Shown piece by piece: positions 49,150 to 61,210 of a stretch of DNA of 64,000 bases. Source of the DNA: Phytoseiulus persimilis (lineage: Eukaryota > Arthropoda > Arachnida > Mesostigmata > Phytoseiidae); the NCBI GenBank assembly GCA_037576195.1, contig CM075103.1, forward strand, positions 11,346,001-11,410,000, given 5' to 3'. The notes under the pieces were generated by a model. The model worked only from the letters and a program-made list of their open reading frames with translations. It was not told the DNA's origin and searched no databases. Each line of letters starts with the position of its first letter. Within the stretch, counting starts at the first letter, position 1. A program made the translations under genes and the position numbers.

Positions 49150-50583
49150 ATGTGGGGACGAGGGATAGGAGTTTACGAACATTCGTCTCGCATCGATCTC
49201 TATGCGGCTGGAGGAGATACGCACCAGTTGCTGAAGAGTCATCGGGGATCGCATCGCCCCGACGCCCTTTTCGTGGGTTCGCCGGCCGGTCCTGGCTTTT
49301 GCTTCATCCGATGTCGAGCTTTGCGAATCGATTCGAGCATCGCAGATAATTTTGATAAAGCCGTATTGTCGAGGGCACTCGTTCTGCACAATCGACATGT
49401 GATTTCGAATCTATTGCTCAGACCAACCATGCGAGAACGAATCAGCCGCTTGATTCGCTTTCGAGATTGAAGCCTTGCACACATCGGATTCCGACTTTTT
49501 TACCGATCGATTCAATCGGGGCGACGATGGACTGGAGTTTCTTGTCTGTTTGACGCTCGCGAAAGATGGACGCGGGTTTGACTTTCCTTCCCATTTTGAG
49601 TTTTTTCACAGACTCCAATTTCTCAATCGGGTATTTTGGCTCAGGTGGCTCCCGTGTGCCTCGTAGAAGTTCCCTTCTCTCAACGGACTTTTTTTTCTCG
49701 CTGGACGTCCTCATTGCGACCTCAATATTTGTGCTCCGCACACTCGGAGCGAAGTTTTGAATGCAGCTACTCGCTAAATTAACTTATTGGAATAAAGTAA
49801 ACAGTTTCTCTTTTGTGTGCGCGTGCCCGGCAGTTTACTCCCGGTGAGGGATTTCTCCCTCCAGGGGCGTTCAAAGAATGGGCTCCAGGCTCTACTTTCC
49901 TTTCGAGTTTTTCGCCAGTCACTTCCCTCCCTCGGTACCTTTCACAATCTGTAGCTCAAAGTTGGCTCCTCTCAGCCCTAATCAACCGCTCCCGGAAGTG
50001 TTTCGAGTGGACTCCAACCAATCGGCGGGATTCGAAAGATGTGTCCGATCTGAACTGAGGGTTCAAACTGCAAGTGAAAAGTTTTCAAATCATCGTCGAA
50101 TGTATAAATATCATCCACTGAAGTCATCCACATCGTCACCTGACTCGGGGCTAGTTCTTCTCTCGGTCCCTTTGTCTCTCTCTCTCTCTATCGATTTCGA
50201 GAGTTACATGAGCGAAAAATACCCATTTTAGTCCCGAGTGTGGACTTCACCTCGGTTCTTGTGGAACTGGCTCCACAAGTGCGAATGAGAGCAACAAGAT
50301 TGGGTGACAACATCTCCATCCTCCATCGTGAAGTGCGAATTTGAAGCTCGTGCTGTAACTCTTGAACCCAGCGGGGGTGCTCGTTGCCGTGGGGGCTTCG
50401 TTTGCATTTCAACATGTTGTTGCAACAAGAGCGCGGGCTGGGGATACCGGGTTCGTTCGAACATCAGAGCGCATTTTCAACAAGTGCTCCGCGGCCGATG
50501 CAGCGGGCTATGGCTCGCACGGGGTCCCCTCTGCCCAGTGCAGCCCTATTCGATCCTCCTTGCAGACCCCGTCGCTCCCCCCC

Positions 50584-50675
50584 TGTCTCTCTCTCTCTAT
50601 CCCTCTCTTTCACTCATCTCTCTCTCCCCCTCTCTCTCTCAGTCCTCTCTCTCTTTCTTCCTCAATCTTTCTCTC
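50584..50675. repeat. CT-rich low-complexity tract
   Basis: About 90 nt dominated by CT dinucleotides with short interruptions; a shorter run of the same kind lies at 50174-50190. Confidence 0.9.
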
Positions 50676-53600
50676 CTGGACTATCCCAATGGAGCGGACT
50701 ATACAGACGACCTAGGCACTTAAATGGCTCTGAGTCACAGAGCTGAGCCAGGACGGGAGTTAGTGCTCCGTGAACGGGGGAGCTCAGTGTTGGATAGTGG
50801 ATATAATGCGGTTTGATTTACACCACTCGGGATACCTGAAGCGCTGGAGAGAAGGCTCCCGAGAAATAGAGAAAGAAAGAAAAACCCGAGAGGGGAGTCC
50901 TGAAGGCCAAAGCCAGCGTTGCTCACACCGCCGAGCTCACCGAGGGGACCTGTAAAAGAGCAGAAACCTGTTGTAATCTGCGGCATCCAATCGGGGGACG
51001 CAAGACTTGCGCTAGCTGAGCTGAATCGTGAGTTAGCGGCAACAGTGTTCGATGTTCCCCGTTATCCTTTCATCTCCGACGTCATTGAGCACCTGTTGCT
51101 AGAGCGGCGTAATTGAGCTTCTGGCGTCGCACGATTATCGACGCGCCGTCAGTTCTGCTCCGCTGGGCGTCGGAGGAACACAAGAGCAGCCAACACGGGA
51201 GCTCGGTGTGAACAACCAGAAAAATTCGTTTCGGTGTCCAATTCCATTTGCAGATGCTTCAGTATCCTCGACCGCAGAAGTGTCTTCGTTTCGTTCATCG
51301 ATTTTCGTTCTACCGTATCCAGTCCGGAGCGATTCCCATGGCTCGTTGTTTGGGAGACCTCGGTCGGAATCTGACCGGAGGATGATCCATCCACTTTGGG
51401 ATTCATTCAACCCTCTCTGGATTATCATAAAAATGACTGCGGAAAGAGGAAAAAGTGCTGAGTTCGTGAGAGTGGCCCGGAGCCAAGCGCGCTCCCCGCG
51501 TCGCAGTGAGTGATGCAGCCGCAACAGCCCAAAACGCAATTTGTTCCGTTGCCTCCTCGGTATTTTTTTTTCGGATTCACACCTCAGATCTCCCCTCAGT
51601 TCAATGATTCTTCGGTCACCTGACTGCGGAAACTGCAATATTTGCAATGTTATTGCACGGCTTGCTCGGTCGGATGCGCGGTCGCTCTCGAGAAACAACA
51701 GAGCGAAGAGGAGCGTGTTTCGAGCTCCTGAAGGAGAGGATATTTGCGTCTCTCTGCCCGTTCTGATCGAAGCCCGGAGTGAGACGCGTGCGGTGGCGGG
51801 CGATCTGCCAGCGACTCGCTGCCCGGAGTCCCCTGTCGCTCTTTGGAGTCAGTTGGGGGTTGAAGGTTAGTGCGTTCTCATCGGTGTGCATCGATGCTTG
51901 CACGTCTCTGATTGCGGCGACATGCAACCTCGTGCCGTAGAAATCACCGTCCGCTTCCTCCCTCGAAACGAGATTGGGCGCGTTGAAGATAACATCGAAT
52001 TTAAGGCATCGAGCTGTGAAGGCCCATGAGGTTTCCAACTTGTTCTTCATCTCGCCCGAATTTTTTTTGACCTATTCTGCGCTCGCTTCTTAGCAAAAAG
52101 AAAACTCGAACGAGCTCCGCCAATCCGGAGTTTCGGTCAGGGAAATGATCGCAACCGGTTCTCTCTTTCTGAAATGAGCGGACGAGGAGAGTCCGCGCGG
52201 CGGGGATTCCGGCTGAATATCGGTGGAGTGAAATACTCCATTGCACGGAGGACAACAAGCGCGGCTTGCGAGCTCCATGCAGGAGTTTTGTGAGCCCAAA
52301 GTGCCCGGGCAGACACTCATGGTTTCAAACATAACCTCAGCAGCATTCTGGCCGGAGAAACCACCAAAAAGGAAATATCAAGAAAGTGAGCTCGGGTTCA
52401 ATCCTTTGATGTGCAGAAGGGAGCTGCTCAAAACGCACACTGCAGCTCCTTGAAGTGCGCGGAGTGTTGCTCGTTTCGATATTCAGCAGCTTCTTTCTCG
52501 CTTTTCTCGAACTCATCGTCGGGTGAAACGTTTGTGCAATTTCTCGCTCCACCTGCCTCGGTAAACTATGACTCATCAAATGTGGACGCTAAGGATTAAC
52601 GGCGAGGCACCGAGTGCAGGTACGGCTAGGAAGCGTCCTGCGCGACCTGTGCTGGCTCTTGCTTTTCATGGATCGGAGCGAGTTTTGAGCAACGATCCAG
52701 AAAAGACGATGGAGATTCGATCCCGACGAGCGGAAACTCTTTTCCGAATCATGATAGCGCGATGCAACACACGATTTCGACCGTGGAAAGGCGCTCTGAA
52801 TGTTCCTTCGTTTTCAGAAATCAAAGATCGTGGAGATTCGCTCGTAAAGTCCGAATTTCTAAAATACATACTCGACCGATAACGAAGAGAAGTACACCCG
52901 CGATCAATGCTAGCGGAAATGAGACTCGGTTGGATGGAACTAAAACGCTGAGCCGAACGCCCTTATCGTTTTTCGTTTCCGCTAATCGCGTTTGCGGATG
53001 GTAATGATCAACAAACGATTGGACAGAAATACGCTTCTCTGCAGCCCTCATCGTCGCCACCGCCGACTTCATCTTGGCTCACTCCGACCAGTATGTTCCC
53101 GAGCTACTCCAATCAACCGGATCGCTCTGAGCGCGTTCAATGTTACCGCTCTGTCGTCGATGTCATCATCATGGACTGGAAAATATTATTTCTCGGCTGT
53201 GAAGCGAGCGCGAAAACGGTGGAAGCGACGAAATTCCACAAATTCAAATAGTGCCTTACCCGATGAAGAAATCGCCGCCGTCGCCAGAGTTTAACAGAGT
53301 GAAACGAAGCGATCCGGCGTAGTTCTTCGGTAGAATGCGACGAATCGTGCCACAGCTCAGTGTCAGACATTTCTGTCCCGAAATTCCGGACCTTCTGAAC
53401 TCCGTAACGACGAATTCCTTCTGAGATGATTCGCCGCAGTACTTCTGTGTTTTTTTTCGGTCTTTCGGATTGATCGACTCCATTGATCGCTATTCGTCAT
53501 CTCGGCGCGCCTCATGACTGGTCTGAGTAGAAACGTGCGAGGATCGAAATCCCAGACGGAGGTTCAAGAGCGAATTTTTCAACAGAGACATCACTAGATG

Positions 53601-56600
53601 TCAATCGCATTTCAGCGGCTGGTATCCGTAGCCATTTTCGTCGTGACTCAGAACATCGCGGTAGTCGTCATCATCATCGGCTATCGCTCGGCGACGGTCG
53701 AAGGTGGGAGCGCAGAAAAAGAGAAGTGAAACTCCTGTGAGACAAATGCCGGACCATTGCGAGCGTTGATGCGAAATTCTCGGAAGAACGAATTTTCAAT
53801 CACAGCATCTCGACCTCAGAGACCTCGGCGGCCGGAGCAGCGCGTTACTGAGTCATCCGCGTCTTCCACCACCAACCATCTCAACCGCCTTTTGCACCTG
53901 ACCCGGCTTCGCAAACACAGCGATATTAAACAGAATTCCGCGTTTTTGCCTGAGCTGAGCGCGAAGGAGCGAGCGAGTGAGCGGGCGGGCTGATGAATGC
54001 GCTCTGAAACTACTCACCTTACGGGCGAGCTGCCTCGGATTGACGAAAAATCCAACTTTTCGAAGTCATGGAGCTATGGATGGATTGAAAATTCGACGGG
54101 AGGCCTGATCGGTATGTCGATTAGAACGCGACGAGATCACTGTCGCCGGTATCTCCGATTCTGGCCACGTCCGAGCTTTCTCTCCGACTCATTCGCCTTT
54201 CCTCCCTGGGCCCTGGGAAAAGTCAGCGTTCGGTTATTCCGGTCTCTGTCCAGATGAATTTGGAATCTTCCGCATCAATTCCGTCCAATGATGGTCGAAT
54301 GTTGCTCCTCCGGCCTCCACACCGTCATCTCACGCAGATTCTGAAAGGGAAAAATATTCCCGCTCGTTTTACCCAAACTGAACTAGTGTAGCTCAGTCGT
54401 TGAATAGCTGGCAATGCACTTATCACAGGTAACGAGAACCATTCACTTAGTCGTCCCCCAACTGATGATGATGCAATTCCATTACCGCCTAAACTGTTTG
54501 GCCTGACTGTTCGTCTCCTTCGAATAGATACGCGAGTACCCTGGGAGCTTCGAGCAGAATACATCGAGCGTTTCATCGGGAAACATCACAAGTTGACAGT
54601 CAAGACGAAGATGCTTCTTCGAGAATGGCTTCCATTCTTTCGGGCGAATGCCGGAGGCGCGAGCCGGAATCAAGCGCCTCGGCCTTTGGTACTGAAGGCC
54701 GACTGACCCCTGATCCCTACGTTCCGGGTCGCGGGTCAGAGACTTCTGCTGCGGGAAATGGAGAAAGGAGAGAGAAAAAGGATCGCAAAAAAAGGACTTC
54801 ATCGACCGGAGAGAGTGCTAAAGCCTGGATGAGACGGCCCCCAGGCCACGAAAAATGCGGGCGATCTCAGACGTCGAGTCCATATTGAAATGGAGATGGT
54901 TTGTGAGGTCGGGTACTGATTCGATCAATCGATCGATCAGGAATGCTCGAATCCAGCTCTCCTTCGACACACTGAAACTACATATACTTTTGGTGTGATC
55001 ATCTACGGAAGATGTTATCGAGATCAGTGAAATCTTCTCTCCTCTCTCGCGGTTTCCGAGAAGTCCGAATTCCAGAGGACTCCTCCGTCCACGAAGCATC
55101 AGCCACGTACCCGGGAGTGCTGAATGGGGCCACGGAGGGACCAACATATTCCAGGAAACCATGGCCATCAGCAGTGACGGGATGGGCTCGTGCGTCTTGT
55201 TTTTCAGTCGGCCGCTGAGCGAGTTGGTCTCGGACGTAATCTTGGGGAGGCTTCTGCACCTCTTGAGATTCTCTGACCAGGCGTGAGTTAGCAACCTACA
55301 CAGGCTCGATCCTCGGGGGCTATCTGTCTCAATCTTCACAATGCTGTCAACGCAGCCCCCGACCGTTTCTTCTGCTTCTCGTTGTCGTCGTCTGCGCGGT
55401 TGTTCCCGCCGAGTCAACGACAGATAGCCGAAGTCGTTTTTCTCTCCCATAGACCTCGTGCGTACACGGGTCTGGTTACAAGCACCCCGAGCACCAATGC
55501 TCCGCGCTGGTCGGGGGACGGACGGAATTAAATTTTAAGTGGATTCAGTTACGAATGTGGAACAAGCCAGTAGGAGCCGGTCGGGAACAAATCGAAAAAC
55601 CTGATCTCTGTAAATAACAGCCGTGTTCTGAATTCAACTCGAGCGCCCTGATATCAGACTCAAAGTCAGCTCCCTCGGAGCCAGGACTCTGAATCATGTC
55701 TGATAGGCGACGCCGCTGCTACGCCCGAACGAGCGTAGTCGGGATGGACTCCTCAATTGGAGAACTCTTCCGCAGGAATCGCGTTTTGTCTTCAAGAGGC
55801 GTTTGCGCTCGGACGCGGAAATCAACCGTTCCTCGGGGGAATCCCGAGCGATCTTCTGCTCACCTGGAGGCGACGTCGATACTCGCTGGAAGCCGATTCG
55901 GGGACCCATGTGGGCCACTTTCTCATTGCAGCGTTTTTAGAGAATCAGTTGGACCTCATTCCTCACTTCCGCTCGGTAGTCTTCCCGGCTTCTCAGGACG
56001 CCTGGTGACGACCGTCCAGGTGAGGGACGTCGTTCCAAATGGAGCAAAGCAAAAAAAGTCTCTCCACTGGCTGCTCTTAGGCCTCGAGGGGCAATTAGCG
56101 CCACTTCGATGAGAACAGCTCTGAGCTGAAGAAAAAACATAAAAACCTCTCGAGCGAGTGGAGATCGCAATGAGCAGCGATATCCATTCGAGCGATCTTG
56201 GTTCAACTCCATGGAACTCATGATCAGGCGATTGAGGGGAATCGAATCGATTGACGAATGGCCAGTGTTCCAGCGAGCACTTCCGACGATTTCTCGTGGA
56301 TTCGTTGATTCAGCCTCAGCTAATTCCGCGGAAGAATTCGGTTTCAGAGCTGATCGGCGCGGTGCTTTTGTCGAGATGTTTTAGGCCTGGGATATCCTTC
56401 CAATGCGGCGTTTATTCCACTCGAACGCTCCCGTGCCCTCCGGAAAGCGATCAGGTTCCTCCTTCGAGTAATTTCCAGCCAAGAGGCCCTCTGAAAGTGA
56501 AGAGAGCACCGGCTAAATGATGTTGTGGTTGAAATCAACAAATCGTTGATTGTTGAGTCTTGTTCTCCTCCGATGCTTACCTCTGCATGGGCCGCTCGGC

Positions 56601-58323
56601 TGGCTTGACGGCGTTCGGTGTGGGAGAGCTAAGGTGTATACCCGTGGAGACTCGCGGACTGGCTGAGAGGAAGCCGAATTCGTTCGCGGGCGACAGGCAG
56701 AGAGTGATCTCCGCGAGCCCGCCCGCCAAGGAGCGAGTCAGCGCGTGTCCTCTCTACACTAGAGCTGCTGATAACGTATTGAATAATGTATGTCGCCCAA
56801 GAAGCAAAGTTGTGTCTCTAAAAAGCTCTGAGGCCCAAAACAGTCGGCTTTCCCTCGTTCGTTCGATCAGGTTGAAAAGTAAACGCCCACATAGTCAGTT
56901 CGGGTAACGGCACAGTCTTTCTCACAGCTGGTTATTCGAGCTTCGTCGAGTCCCCTCAGTCGGAACATCTCGGAGTTTCGGCCCAACTGAGCGAGTGCTT
57001 CGATTATTCGGTCGAGACCTCTCCAACACAGTGCAAATGTTGATCAACATCGCCGAACCGGCAACAGCCCGAAATAGCGAAACACGCTGATCGTGTCGAC
57101 TTCCTCGACGCCACGAGTTCCGATGCAACGGGCTTCATTGGATCGCTGGAAAAGCAAGCGGAGAGAGATCGTCGGTTGACATCGACGTCGCCAAAGGCGA
57201 ACGAGTTCCGTGACTCCCGGTCGAGCGCCTGTCACGCTCGTCTAAACCTCGTGGTTGTTTTCTCTTTGTGTGAATGGTCGGAAATCAATGACACGCGGGC
57301 GGCTTCCTCAGTTAATCTTATGCAAAGTTCGCGCGAGTCAGGGGTCTGGATGCAACAGCTAAACTGACGCGTGGTGTGTCTGTTGCCCGTCGCTGGGATG
57401 CCTGGAGTTCGATTCGTATTCATTACCTTGTTTGGCCTTTTCGCTGGTGGCATACCATGCAACCAGCCATCAAGTCACCGGGCTATCCGAAGCACAGCCA
57501 CCAAGACAGTCAGTCAGTCGGGCCCGCGGCCGGGAAGGCAGATGCAATGTAAATAAACCAATGGGGTTCCCTTGAGCCGTGGGGCAATCTTTCTATTCAT
57601 GGAGTCCTCACCCCAGACACTGGGCCTGAGACTGTAGGAACTCCCCACTCAGGACACGTCAGTTTCCCGCTCTGCCAGGTGGCCCACGGAAAGGAGCGGG
57701 AACTCCCTCTCTGACCAAAATAATACCAAGTACGAGGATGATGATCGTCGTGTCCGGACGCCCTCGGAATTTCAGTTACTTTTGATCAACACTTTCGAGG
57801 GTTTTCGAGCTTTCGCAGATTGCCAGCGAGAATCTGTCCTGGATCTCTGACGTCTTCCCAGATCTATCTCTAAGGAATTCGCCTCAACTTCGCGCAGCTG
57901 GTCCTGAATGAAAACTCGCCTTATTGCGAACGTTCTCAGAGATCTCGGACGGCAAGGGTCCTGATTATCGTGACAATCGTCGACGTCAAGCGAGCAATGA
58001 TGACCGAGAGTTCGACTGACGGGGCACATATTGACAGAGGACCCCTGGCGCGGAAGGTGGAGAGTTTCGTCGCGAGACGGGTGAAGAATGCGCTCCCCTC
58101 GCGGACTGCCGAGGTTTCCTCGAGTCATCGCTGTCTCTTGAGAGACGAGCAACGCTGCCGGGGATGACGAATTCGTATAACGGTCTAGTGTTCACGTCGA
58201 CCAGAAGTCTCCGTCGGGAACTACTCAAGGGTTCGAACTTGATCTCCCAGAGTTCGAATACGTTCGCTCCGACTCAACTTCTAGAGGGTAGCTCAATTTC
58301 ACATGTGTTTTGACTGCCGCCCA

Positions 58324-58756
58324 GTCACGGGTAGAAGCCCTGGCGGCTTGTCTCGTTGGGCAGAATGCCGCTCGCAGCAGATCCGCTCATTTGGCCGAAG
58401 AAAACGGGATCCGGGCAAACCACACTCGAAATGGGGCGTTGAGCGTTTGGCTAGAGCGACAGCGCCACGGATCGAGCCCGGAGCTCACGGTGGACGTTAA
58501 GCAAGTGATAGCGCTGAGAACTACTTCGACGACTGAGATCAACATGGCGGAAGAGGATGTGCGTTCCGTGGGTGTGATTCATGAATGCGTTGCCGATTCT
58601 GTGCCCATGTTCGGTTCGTTGATTGGGCACGACCAAATCGAATCCATGGACAGATCCCTCCCAAGACTCAGCTCCTCTCCTGTGCGCACTCACTCCCGGT
58701 GGTTCTTCTGCATCGAGCAGAAGCCAGACGAGATGGAAGCTCCGGGCACCAGGTGA
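58324..58756 (+). CDS. Coding-looking ORF or exon, unidentified
   Basis: After a pyrimidine-rich gttttgactgccgcccag acceptor-like site (ending about 58326), the frame stays open to TGA at 58754-58756. It has a strong excess of G-first codons (GCC, GAA, GAG, GTG, GGT). Segments include VEALAACLVGQNAARS and INMAEEDVRSVGVIHECVAD. There is no ATG near the 5' end, so if real it is an internal or terminal exon, or a retro-fragment; a CACCAG|gtgatg donor-like site overlaps the stop. No family recognised. Length alone is within chance expectation. Confidence 0.2.
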
Positions 58757-61137
58757 TGTATTCAGAATGAGTGTCTCTGAGAGGATCTGTCGATTAGAAG
58801 TCGGATGAAGAAACGACCGCAGGGTGCACCGAAATCACGATGTAGAAGCGAGCTAGGGGGGCTGCGTTTCGACCAGTGCCAGCTATGAACTCCGAGATGC
58901 CGGCACGTTCCGCTGACGGAAGCATCCTCGCGGTTTTTCCATGGGTTGCGCTGAGGAACGAAAGCCGTTTTTTTCTTGGTATTTCCGCGGTGAGAACGGC
59001 GGCGGCTATGACCATGATGTGATCCAGCGGACTCCGCATGGCAGAACCATTAGCGTCGCGGTAGCGTCGGAGCACTTTGACCGCACGCAATAGACTGGGC
59101 GGCCGGGCATCAGAAGCCCGGATACGCTTTCCATTTTCTTTGAAAATTATTAAAACAGGACTCGACCACTCGATAATGGGTTCCCTGTCAGCTGATCATC
59201 GATCACCAGAGCTATCGTGCGGCACACTGAGACCTGACATTGCCCGCTAGCGGTTCCGAGTGTGGGTGATCGACCGGTTCCGATAATCGCGCTCACGCGG
59301 GGTGATGCTCGAGCTCGTTATCGGGGTGGAACAGAATAGGAGCTGAGCCGTGTTCTGAGGCAGACTATGTTTTTGGAGGTTTCAATTATCTGGGAAGAGC
59401 GGCTTCGGTGGATCCGATTCGAGCACTCGTTTTCGATGCGCGAAGATTCTGTCGAAGATTCTGGGAAGCGGACATGGGTGACACTTTGAGATGTCCATGC
59501 GGCCCGACTGCGCTCGCTCCCGCATTGCCCCAAACGAAGTTGTGTTTCCGCCGAATCGCGATCTCTGAGTGAAAGCAGGGCCGTTGATCCGAAAGTTGAC
59601 GAGAAATGCGATGTCGGCGACTGAGTAAGCTCCGGAATAGTTATCGCCCGTTGCCCGCAGCGTACCACATGCACCTCCGCTCTCGCGACGGGTTCCTGAC
59701 GAAAACGGATTCCCAATTCAGGCGAAAGAGAATGCCTGAGAGAGGACCTTATCGGAACAGACAAATACCAGTGTGCATCGCGGAACATGTGTGACTTCTG
59801 GGTTTCACGAAACTCGCTCGCTTCGGTTCCGAACATGTGGATCACCGGATGCGATTCCATATGTTACGGAGTTCATCTTAACGCCGCCACACGTCCCGAT
59901 TGGTTCCACACGTGCCGAAACGCTTGGGCTTGAGCGTGAAACCTCCATTCGGAGATCCTTCCTCATAGCCCGTTTGGTTTGGGAGAAGTCGTACGCCGTC
60001 ATCTGGCATCACAGCCAAGGTGTGTCGAGCTGGGCGGGCATCTTGTCTGGCGCTGAACTCGGGAAAAAAGGGCCCTGGCTTCTCTGGAGGACCATCTCGC
60101 GGTATCCATCACTCCAATTCTTGCTCAATGAACGCGGGAGCGTGAAAAAACGCCGGATTAGTGCTCAATTCAGCGCTTGCTCTGGGCCGCAACCGTATCA
60201 TTGTAACTTTGCAGAATGAACAGTTTCATCCCGATTGAGCTCGAATGCCGTCGATTCCTCTTTTGTGGTCAAAAGCTTCTGAAAGAGAACGAGAAATGGT
60301 GTCTCAAAGCGGAATTAGTAAAGTCGTTGTCTGAGTTTAAGGAAGGAAACGCGCGACGGATTGATGAGCAGCGCTTGGAAATAAAATTGTGGTATATCTG
60401 CACCGTCTCGCAACCGCATGAGTTCCCTTTGTTGATTACCGGTGGTCGTGATGTTTTCGTAAACGTTAACGCGAGCGCTATCGGTTTCGATCTTGATATT
60501 TTTTCCCCTTTTTTACTCCCACCTATTCAGCTGTCATAAGCGGGATCTTGATTCATTAACTGCGAGAAGCTATAACGACTCAGTCAGCTCAGCAGGAAAC
60601 TGAATAGAACGACAGGTAGCGTTTACTTCCCATCGGATTCCTTGGGTGCGCTCTGCCTTCCTCGAAATAGGACGGGAACTGACTAGAGAAACATTCAGCC
60701 TTGAACTTTTGGAAGCTCTGATTTCTGAGTGTTTTCCACGATGAATCGAATACTGCATCTTGCGATCTCGTCACGGCGCTACGACGGCCGGGCATTCCCA
60801 CCAGCAAATATTGAATTCTTGTCGAACGCCGTTCTTCGTCCGGCCAGATCCGTCGTGAAGCTCATTCTTTGCCGAAACGGTCGGAATGACTCCGATTCGA
60901 GAACACATCACCAACGGTCGTGAATTATGAGGGAACGGTTTCCGAACAGGACACAGGAGGAGATGTTTTAAAAATCCTCGCCGAGTCCCACTCGTCTGCA
61001 CACTGCACTCGCTTCGAAATCTTCAAAGTGCTGAATCAGCTCGATCGAAGCACGGAGATACGCGCACAGGAGTTCCGACATCGATCTTTCAAAACCAATG
61101 GTTGGATTAATTATTGAACTTATTCTGCTCTCCACAG

Positions 61138-61210
61138 CTGGACAATATCAAGGCGTGTCTCGATCTACTCAAGCAACTCGGAGTTGATGTCGACGACATA
61201 TCGCCGCACG
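61138..61210 (+). CDS. Neuron navigator, second exon of the CH domain
   Basis: Seen: a 73-nt exon between a ctgctctccacag acceptor and GTGAGT, reading LDNIKACLDLLKQLGVDVDD then ISPH plus one base G (phase 1 end). Known: navigator CH domains continue, after the QxM that ends the preceding exon here, with (I/L)DN(I/V)--CL--L---GV-V--I, then a (D)IRDGNLKA-L-LFF-LS segment. The match, the phase 0 start and the strand all agree with the exon ending at 39165. The next exon should begin with two bases completing the G-codon, which fits the Asp of the expected D-IR-GNLK motif; I did not find that motif in 61211-64000, so the gene continues outside the window. The intron between the two CH exons is 21,972 nt. 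Confidence 0.9.

Larger units (their letters stand above)
39166..61137 (+). other. Navigator intron splitting the CH domain, 22.0 kb
   Basis: Bounded by GTGAGT (39166) and TCTCCACAG (ends 61137). It holds tetranucleotide runs (40349, 42551), a (GA)n tract (49112-49149), CT-rich tracts (50174-50190, 50584-50675), two tRNA-like pieces (about 41046-41102 and 54387-54417), and several coding-looking frames that could be nested genes, alternative first exons or chance: 43169-43738, 45338-45433, 46833-46893, 48541-48752, 50904-51116, 58324-58756 and 60216-60539. The remainder shows nothing I can name. Confidence 0.75.

Noticed and set aside
54818..55450. 210-codon minus-strand ORF
   Set aside because: Three frames are simultaneously open on both strands; no domain and no splice or polyadenylation support.
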